Assembly (NCBI GenBank): GCA_038496445.1
Contig: JALMLS010000241.1
Coordinates: 1 to 23,622, forward strand
DNA length: 23,622 bases
Reading direction: 5' to 3'
DNA from: Trichosphaerium sp. ATCC 40318
Taxonomy: Eukaryota; Discosea; Flabellinia; Trichosidae
The notes below the pieces were generated by a model that had not been told where the DNA came from, ran no database searches, and was given only the letters and a program-made list of their open reading frames with translations. How positions within the stretch are numbered: position 1 is the stretch's first letter; the number at the start of each line of letters is the position of its first letter. This document shows positions 16,856 through 23,622 of this stretch, one piece after another. Made by a program: the position numbers and the translations under genes.

Positions 16856-17529
16856 TGTGTTGTTAACCTAATATGTAGAAAATGCAGAAAACGTTTGAAA
16901 AGTACGCAAATTTCCAGTTGTGCTACACAGAAAAGCTGTTATTGGCGTTTGGCGTACCGACATCTCGTTGTTGAGACATAAAAAAAGGAGTCATTTCTTC
17001 CCACTTTTAAAGGAAAAGATCTTTCTACCGATCTTTTGACGTACGTGACGCAACAATAGTAACCTGAATTACCCCTTCCAATGCAAGTGCACCCTGAATA
17101 AAATATGAAGTCGCATATTTTTGAGATCTCGATGTCTCTTTTTCACTGACATTCATCTGACTTCGGTGTTCACCAATTGAACTTTTTGGTCATGTGAGTT
17201 TACAGTACTATGTTGTGGTACTGTTTGGACTGTTGCGCGCAGTTTTAAACGGCTTTTGCGTTTAAAAGGTGTAGAACGAACTACGCTCTATCCCTAAATG
17301 GCCTCGTTGCTTTCACAACGAATTTTTCAGCTAGACAACAAAAACGGCCAGTAATTGTAAAGTGCAACTTTTGCTTTGTAGCCACAAAAGGGATCCGTAC
17401 TACCTATTTGCAAGCGTGCCATATTATCGAAATAAACGAAAACGCAAGTCAAAAAATGGTCGTTGGTGGTATTAAAAATAGAAAACAAATTACAGTAAAT
17501 GGAGTGCTGAAGCACAAGTTGATTATAAT
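16856..17529. other. Divergent intergenic region
   Basis: Lies between the minus-strand host gene starting at 16855 and the plus-strand C2 gene starting at 17530, so it should hold both promoters. Short reading frames here lack recognisable content. I see no clear TATA box, tRNA or repeat. Confidence 0.5.
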
Positions 17530-20500
17530 ATGTCCAATTCGAATCAAGAGAAGAAACAACAGCAACTTGCAGTTTCTGGTATGTTTGTATTCCAATAAGA
17601 TGTATCATAGTCCGTGGCTAACGTGTTCGTACAGTTATAGAAGCTCGAGGGCTATCTGGCAAGAAACAAGCCGGTGCGTACAAAAAAACCCAACTACGAG
17701 TAATTTTCGTTATAACCCCTTGCTCTAACACGATTTAGCGTCATGCAATCCATTTTGTGTAGTTACATGCGGTAAAATGCATTTTAGAACGAAGGTAGCT
17801 AATCAAACCAACAAACCCGTTTGGAAGCAGCGATTTTTCTTGTACGTATACGCCAAGCCTCTCGTGGTTTGTCTTTCAAAGCAATCAATTCCAAAAGCGA
17901 GAAAATGTCAACTTGAAGAAAACAAAAAGCAGAGAATTGTTGTTTGTAAGAATTTATACTACAAGCCTTTTCTATGAACACCACCCGATTGCATGCGCTT
18001 GTAATAATTTTTACTGACTGGTTGTTATTTTTGTAGCGCTGAAGACCTTGCCAAAAAAGACCAAACTCTCCTCGTTTCTGTATGGAATGGCGAAAGTAAT
18101 TTTATGGGTCAAATAGAGTGCGCTATTTCGGAATTACCGGTAGAAAACCCTGTTAAAGGATGGTACGAATTGCAAGGTCGGAATTTAGATGAGAAAGTAA
18201 GGGGTAAATTGCATCTGGAAGTGCTAATGAGCGATATGGTATGTATAGAGTGTTTGTGAGCGCCAAACGGCCGTTTTTCGTGAAGTGTCACAAATATCTT
18301 TTTTTTCTTTTATTCTCATTTTCTAACAGTCCAATTGTAGAGCGGTCGTAGTGCAGCGCGTAGCAAGGGTGTTACCATAGATACAGATGGTGGTGCTTAT
18401 GGCACTAGTGGCGATGAAGGTAAATATTTTTCCTTTTTTTTTTTTTTTTTTGGAAAACTCTTTCGTAATTATTTTTGGCTTATTTGTTACGTAGCATCTG
18501 AAGGGGTTCAGGTTGCTTCTGCAGGTGGTACACCACGTAAAAGTAAAAAGAAATCAAAAAAAGATAAGAAAAAGTATAAACGTGGCAAGTCCAAAAGCAA
18601 GATCAAGAAATTGCGAATATTTAAACCTACAGGTATACCACTTATTTTTTTAACCCCTGTTTCTAACAAGAGTTTTTGTACAGAGTCCCAAACAGCTTCT
18701 ACACGTTCACGTTCGCGTGCTTTCACAGCACCAACAGAGGGGTCTGCTAGAACTGGCACCAATAAAACTGCACATGCGGGTCACGATACTGATGGCGCAG
18801 GAGATACAACTGACGCTCATGAAGATTCTGATGATTCATCCTTCTCTGGCGATAAAACAAAAAAAGTAAAATATGACATGATGACACCTACTGCTCTTTC
18901 CGCGTACAAAGCCAAAGTTGATCAATTAGAACAACAACTCAAGGATCAGCGCTATTTATATGAAGAACAAAACCAATTAAAGGAAGAAAAAATAGCTAGG
19001 CTCACCACTGACCTAGAGAAGGAGCAACAACGTAACAACACCTTGAGTGTACGGATAGGATATTTTGTCAATGGCGTTATTTTTGCTTACGCAGTTCTGC
19101 TTAGAATAAGCTAGCACTTAAAGTGAAGCTCATCAGGGACTTAAAAAATCGTACAGAAGAGTTACGCACTGAAGTAGATGAAGTGAAGCGTACTAGCATA
19201 CATATAAGACGTGATTCGCTGCGTAAAGCGTCTTTGCGAGGGTTAGTAATAACTAGTATTATTGGTTTGTAGTAAAAAAAAATATAACCGTTCGAGATAG
19301 GGTTCCACGTGATATCAACTCGTACTCGCAAGCTCATCCAGACTCAAGAATGTTACAAGAGCAGATTAAACGCGAACAAGAAACAACACGTAGTGTTGAA
19401 AAGCGATTGTTTGAAGTTATGGATAAGTACAATGCTCTAGTTGATATAACCAACGAAAAAGCGCGGCAAGAAAGCATGCTTATGGGTAAGGTTCTCAGCC
19501 TAGAGTCAGAGCTTTCCATTGTACGTATTTCACATTTATTTTTGTTTTGTTTTCTTTTTGTTTTTTTTTTGGGGTGTAATTTGTTGAGTTAGGCACGAGA
19601 AGAAATTGAAGGAACTAAATACAAGCTCTCAACCAAAGACAAAGAGCGCATACAAAAAATATTCGATGACGGGCAATTGGCATTGCGCTCAGAGCTTGAT
19701 GTGTCAAGAAAAGTACTTGGGCTTTTGTTTTTATTGAAAAAAAGCACCTCTCTATGGAACCCAGAGACTAACACACTATAGGCTCTAAGGCGTGAAGTAG
19801 CTTCTCTCCGAGCAGATACGCGTGAACCTGCAGCGCCTCGCGTTATTGTATCAGGGGCAAAACAACTGCGACCTAAATCTGGATTTGGTCCCACTGGTGG
19901 TATATCAGCTTATCACGTACACACGCCATTTTATATACCGCTATTCGTTGCGTGTTAAACTAACATAGATGTGTTTATAGGATGGTAGTGTGAGCGATAG
20001 TGGTCGTGTGGTGCACTCTGAAAAGTATATTATGCACCTGAAACAACAACAAGAGACTCTCCAACAAAACTTGGAGTTTTTACTCAAAGAAAAGAATGAA
20101 TTAGAGCATAAAAACGCTGGCATGTCAAATGAGTTGAAGCAATATAAGGTCATGGAGAGCGCTCGTTCTATGAAATCTGCTAATGGGAGTTTGTCTGATA
20201 GCATGCTAGATTCTGCACGGTACACTTTGTTTAATGAGCCTTAATGCTATACGCTTTTTTTTTTGGTTCTTAATTTTCTTGCTTAATCACGTTATAGTCC
20301 TGCAGATGTTCGCGGCCGTAAGCTAAAGGCTATACCTATAAAGAATGAAGATAAGCGCAACAGGGTAAAGAAGCGCTTGGGTATGGGTATCTCTGCTAAG
20401 AGTACGTGCAAAAACTAATCACTTAGTATTGTACAAGCTAATGGTTTGTGTTAGTTAAGCTTGGCAAGAAAAAGCCTAGTGTAAAACCTAATGAGTCAGT

Positions 20501-20802
20501 ACCTTGGCGTAAAACTCCAGCTACGATTGAAGACGATGAGCCTATTCTGCGACAGGGTAATCGTGTTGATTGGGATGTTGTTAGAAATGAAGCAGTATGT
20601 GCTATGAATCCAAAATGTGTATCTAACATAATGTGCTTAGTCGTACTGGTCTGGTGATGATTTCAATGACAGTGATGCAGGTGGGTATAGTAGTGGAGGT
20701 GCTTTTTTGGTGCTGCCAAAAGCATCTGATGAAGCATTTTCAGAAGAGTTTTCAGGAAGTGAAGAATCTGAAGAAGATGGCCGACTTTATGGTCGGCGAT
20801 AG
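17530..20802 (+). CDS. C2-domain and coiled-coil protein, 15 exons
   Basis: Exons: 17530-17578, 17635-17673, 17763-17841, 18037-18238, 18341-18419, 18495-18632, 18684-19048, 19105-19241, 19301-19520, 19593-19712, 19782-19916, 19981-20219, 20298-20401, 20455-20594 and 20641-20802. All join in phase with GT..AG introns of 46-195 bp; the product is 735 aa, ending TAG. Residues about 12-121 form a C2 domain: LAVSVIEARGLSG, TNKPVWKQRFFF, LLVSVWNGESNFMGQI, GWYELQG, GKLHLEVLM. The Asp residues that normally bind calcium are mostly absent (WNGESN where WDxD is usual, no DPY), so calcium-independent lipid or protein binding is likely. Residues 150-195 are Lys-rich and 205-255 Ser/Thr/Asp-rich. A long coiled coil runs from about 268 to 575 with breaks. 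A basic patch and a Ser/Glu/Asp-rich tail end the protein. Coiled-coil C2 proteins often act at membranes, the cytoskeleton or basal bodies; I cannot assign this one. Exon 8/9 and 7/8 acceptors are chosen by phase among nearby AGs. Confidence 0.8.
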
Positions 20803-20851
20803 GCTTCCTATGTAGTTGAGTACTTCACTTGTAATATTAGGGACTTTGTAC

Positions 20852-20857
20852 AATAAA
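20852..20857 (+). terminator. AATAAA polyadenylation signal of the C2 gene
   Basis: AATAAA lies 50 bases after the TAG stop, in an otherwise AT-rich stretch. The position is right for a 3' end signal. Confidence 0.55.
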
Positions 20858-22636
20858 AAACACACATGCTGCTAATGAGTTGTTTAATAATGGTACTAAT
20901 AATAACATTGATAGTTACATTATTTGTAAACAGTTGTAACAACTTTGGTTGTTAAACATAGCCTTAAATACAATTGCATACACTTACAAACCTTGCAGTA
21001 TTGTAGTTGCTGTTAAGTGAAAGTACACAAGGGTGTAAAAAAAAAAAATAGCCCAAAATAACCTTAAATGACATATTAAAACCTTGAACTAAGTAACATT
21101 TATTTTCAATAATCAGCAGATTCATGGTATATCCTAATGATAATTAGGGTTGTAAACCTAACCCTAGCCCTAATTTACATTAGGGCTACAACCCTAACCC
21201 TAAATACAAACTAGGGTTCGTGCCCTAACCCTAATCGATATTAGGGCTAAATGATGTACATCTAAGGTACCACTACAAAGGTGCCAAATGTTTTAGCAGA
21301 TTCTGACTCTTGAGAATACCCTTTGAAAAAATAGAATACTTTTTCTTATGTAAAACACTGCTGCGATGTTGGTAGAAGCAACTAGATTTGTGTCAGTGGC
21401 ATACATGCTGAGATAGCCATTTTTGGGGTCTTTTTTTTGCTTTTGGCAGCCAAAATCCAGCTGATTTTCATTTGATAGAAGTTTGTATGGGGGCCTTGAT
21501 TACAATAATGCCTATGTCAACCTTAAATATGCACTTGTATGTAATTTTAGTCATAGATCATGATGCAACCAACGATATTGCCATACGTGCTCACCATGTA
21601 AAGTTATTAATACATACGTTGCTTTCATCTTTTCTTACAACGCGTTTTTGCATGTAGTCACGACCATGTGCATTATGAAAAGGGCGCTAATTTTGTGTGC
21701 GGTCGTAATATTTAGCGTATATCATGGTACAAATGTGTATTTTGGTGGGTGGCATATATGCGATTCGAAACTGGCGAATTGTGAAAATTGACAATATTTT
21801 TTTGATTTTGGATTGCTCACCACCATACCCCAAGATACTTTTTGTCCCCAAATTCATATTGGCCAATTTAGATCTATGCATGAGAGTATGGGAAGCAAGA
21901 TGATGTAAGAATTTTTTACCTACATGCCATAATAGATTTTTGGAATTTTTTGGGATTTGGCCTGAAATATGTTGGCTGTCTTTACCTATGGAGGTAGCTG
22001 TATGGCATACTCCTAATTTAGGCCAATTTTGCGAGCTAGTCACAAATCTTCGTGTGATTTCAAAAATATAAAATATATGTTATTTGGCAAAATAATTGGA
22101 TTTGCAGGCATTGATACTTGATTGCTAAGAAATGCCAAAAATGTTGATTTTTCCAACATGTTCTCCAACCCCCCCTTGCTCCTCCGCTATACCATATGTC
22201 TTGTTATATGCTTATCACATGGTTATTAAGCCATATTTACATGGTGATAAAACTCACAATGTGATTCAATATAGTGATAGAAATTAAATATTTTTTGCCA
22301 TTTTATGGCTTAGGGTTTAAGAGTATGTACCAACTGTATTTTTTTGTACATTACTCTACCCTGTTGTAAAATTTTTTCGATTTTTTAGGCTTTTTTTTAT
22401 GTTTTTTGCACATACAATCTCCCTGTAGGGTTACAGCAAGATAGGGTTTTTTACAAACCCAGGACCTCATCAACAATCTTGCAAACTGTCAAATTCTCAT
22501 TTTTTTCTTATTTTTTTAAAACAGGCGAAATTTCCGGTACACATTTCGAAACACGAAATTTTCCTGTCTATTTCTCAACGCGATTATTGGGAAAAAAAAG
22601 CCTCATTTTACTTTTTTGACTTTTCATAAATCAAGG
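20858..22636. other. AT-rich intergenic region without a supported gene
   Basis: About 1.8 kb between the C2 gene and the next start codon. It holds the telomere-like cluster (21142-21250), several homopolymer runs and short reading frames with no recognisable motif. The longest frame, 21687-22043 on the minus strand, starts at a GTG and looks like chance. Confidence 0.5.
21142..21250. repeat. Telomere-like motifs in both orientations
   Basis: Alternating TTAGGG and CCCTAA motifs (ATTAGGG..CCCTAAT repeated about three times, with GCCCTAA and CTAGGG variants) could fold into small hairpins. Unlike a simple internal telomere array, both strands alternate within about 110 bases. Confidence 0.75.
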
Positions 22637-22745
22637 ATGAGCTCAGATGAAGACCTCTCTCTCATAAACATTGAGTTTTCTGATGAGAATGAGCCCTCCA
22701 AAGAAGCTGATGGTAAGCCCAGGCTCAGGAGGAAGAGATTACTAG
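22637..22745 (+). CDS. First exon of an unidentified gene (partial)
   Basis: ATG at 22637 opens 36 codons plus one base: an acidic start (MSSDEDLS), FSDENEP and a basic end (LRRKRLL), then a candidate donor GTACTA at 22746. A second, stronger donor GTAAGC at 22713 would end the exon at 22712. Both leave phase 1. The next exon is not identified; the window ends in TTTTTAGC, a possible acceptor. Acidic-then-basic residues would suit a nuclear protein, but there is not enough sequence to name it. Confidence 0.4.
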
Positions 22746-22777
22746 GTACTAACCTCTTTTTTACTCTTTTTTTTTTT

Positions 22778-22834
22778 AAAAACCCCCTTTATTAGTCTTA
22801 TTTTAATTTTTAAAGACTAATAAAGGGGGTTTTT
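22778..22834. repeat. Perfect 22-bp hairpin
   Basis: Arms 22778-22799 and 22813-22834 are exact reverse complements (AAAAACCCCC..AGTCTT) around a 13-base AT loop. It lies about 30 bases inside the putative first intron of the gene at 22637. It may be a remnant of a small inverted-repeat element or a chance of local slippage; function is unknown. Confidence 0.8.
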
Positions 22835-23103
22835 TTGCTTTTAAATGGTTTTTTCAAAACCCCTAATTTTTTAAATAAATTTCGAAAAAAAATGACGGTT
22901 TTTGTACACGGTTTTCATGTGTACGATTTTTTCGTTACCATGCGGTTTTTTTGCATGGTAGAACCAAACCCAAATGAGAGTTTCGTAACACGCAGAACGC
23001 GTGTGTGTTGTTTTTCATTTGGTTTTGGTTCACATTGTTTTATTTTGCTTTAATTTTCAACAGCGAGCTTGCCGCGGCATTAGAACACATATATCACGTG
23101 TTC

Positions 23104-23560
23104 GCATGTCGCGCTAGTTGGCGGTTGGTTTTGGTACACAATTAAATTGTGTACTTTTTTTTTAATTTTTTTTTTGTTGTTTTGCTTTTTTTACAGACTG
23201 CGAGCTCGCTGTACAATTTTAAACACGCTTTTTACGTGTTCGTACATGACTGCGAGCTCGCGGTCGGTTTTTGTACACATAAAAAGTGTCTACTTTTTTA
23301 AAAACCGTTTTTTTTTTTGAAAGTCTTGCTTTATAACTGACTGCTTGCTTGGTATATGGTATACAACACATGTTTATCGTGTTCGTACCTGACCTCGAGC
23401 TCGCGGTCGGTTTTCGTACACATAAAAAGTGTGTACTTTTTTAAAAACCGTTTTTTTTTTTGAAAGTCTTGCTTTATAACTGACTGCAAGCTTGCCGTTG
23501 TGTATGTAACACGTTTTTAATGTGTTCGTTTCCGACCGCGAGCTCGAGGTCATACTTTCC
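23104..23560. repeat. About 143-bp tandem repeats with internal hairpins
   Basis: Two units starting near 23255 and 23398 are nearly identical (GCGAGCTCGCGGTCGG / TCGAGCTCGCGGTCGG, GTACACATAAAAAGTGT, AAAAACCG, GAAAGTCTTGCTTTATAACT). A more diverged unit precedes them and a partial one follows. Each unit contains short palindromes such as AACACG..CGTGTT and GTACAC..GTGTAC. They fill most of the putative intron. 22835-23103 has related but more degraded motifs and no gene. Confidence 0.75.
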
Positions 23561-23622
23561 GCACGGAAAAAACGTGTTTGTATATTTATTTAATGTGCCA
23601 TCTTCTAATTACTCTTTTTAGC

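Noticed and set aside
17777-17977. 66-codon frame extending past the TTT TTC TT|GTACGT donor
   Set aside because: The C2 domain continues only if the exon ends at 17841 and resumes at 18037; the extension is intron sequence.
21687-22043. 118-codon minus-strand frame
   Set aside because: It starts at a GTG, has no motif and lies in AT-rich repetitive sequence; no splice or promoter support.
23104-23560. CRISPR array
   Set aside because: The repeats are long direct copies without short unique spacers, in a eukaryotic intron-like setting.

Overview
The window is nuclear DNA from a eukaryote, most likely a protist or zoosporic fungus-like microbe. The evidence is short spliceosomal introns (46 to about 200 bp) with GT..AG ends, a Ty3/Gypsy LTR retrotransposon, TTAGGG/CCCTAA telomere-type motifs, an AATAAA signal and AT-rich intergenic DNA. 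I cannot name the species.

Layout: (1) 1-6882 is an almost exact reverse-complement copy of 7730-14612, forming a giant inverted repeat with an 847-bp spacer. The left arm is a 5'-truncated retrotransposon copy on the minus strand that runs off the window start. (2) 7449-16675 is a complete-ended Ty3/Gypsy element on the plus strand. It has unusually short 91-bp LTRs, a 4-bp ATTA target duplication, a primer binding site, a polypurine tract, gag (with one in-frame TGA), protease, RT, RNase H and integrase. (3) Both copies carry the same ~2.9-kb second element inserted into pol directly before the codons for the RT catalytic motif YVDD. It has ~135-bp terminal inverted repeats, a 24-bp-type tandem repeat, telomere-like repeats and one gene. 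That gene encodes a 320-aa His-Cys box (I-PpoI-like, His-Me finger) endonuclease and contains a 46-bp spliceosomal intron. This is a selfish element with homing-type chemistry that has disabled another selfish element at its most conserved codons, and it is the most interesting object here. (4) The plus-strand retrotransposon sits in a small host gene (minus strand, exons at 16855-16685, 7357-7262 and 7092-6925), most simply inside its first intron a few bases from the 5' splice site. (5) 17530-20802 is a 15-exon host gene for a 735-aa C2-domain plus coiled-coil protein. (6) 20803-22636 is intergenic DNA with a cluster of telomere-like motifs. (7) 22637 to the end holds the first exon of another gene, followed by an intron-like region with a perfect 22-bp hairpin and ~143-bp tandem repeats.

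How the parts relate: the retrotransposon inserted into the host gene, the endonuclease element inserted into the retrotransposon, and an inverted copy of the composite lies beside it. The two arms agree even in a 21-bp homopolymer, so the inverted copy is either extremely recent or an assembly or library artefact. All exon joins, domain calls and motif alignments were made by eye from the sequence; no database search was run.
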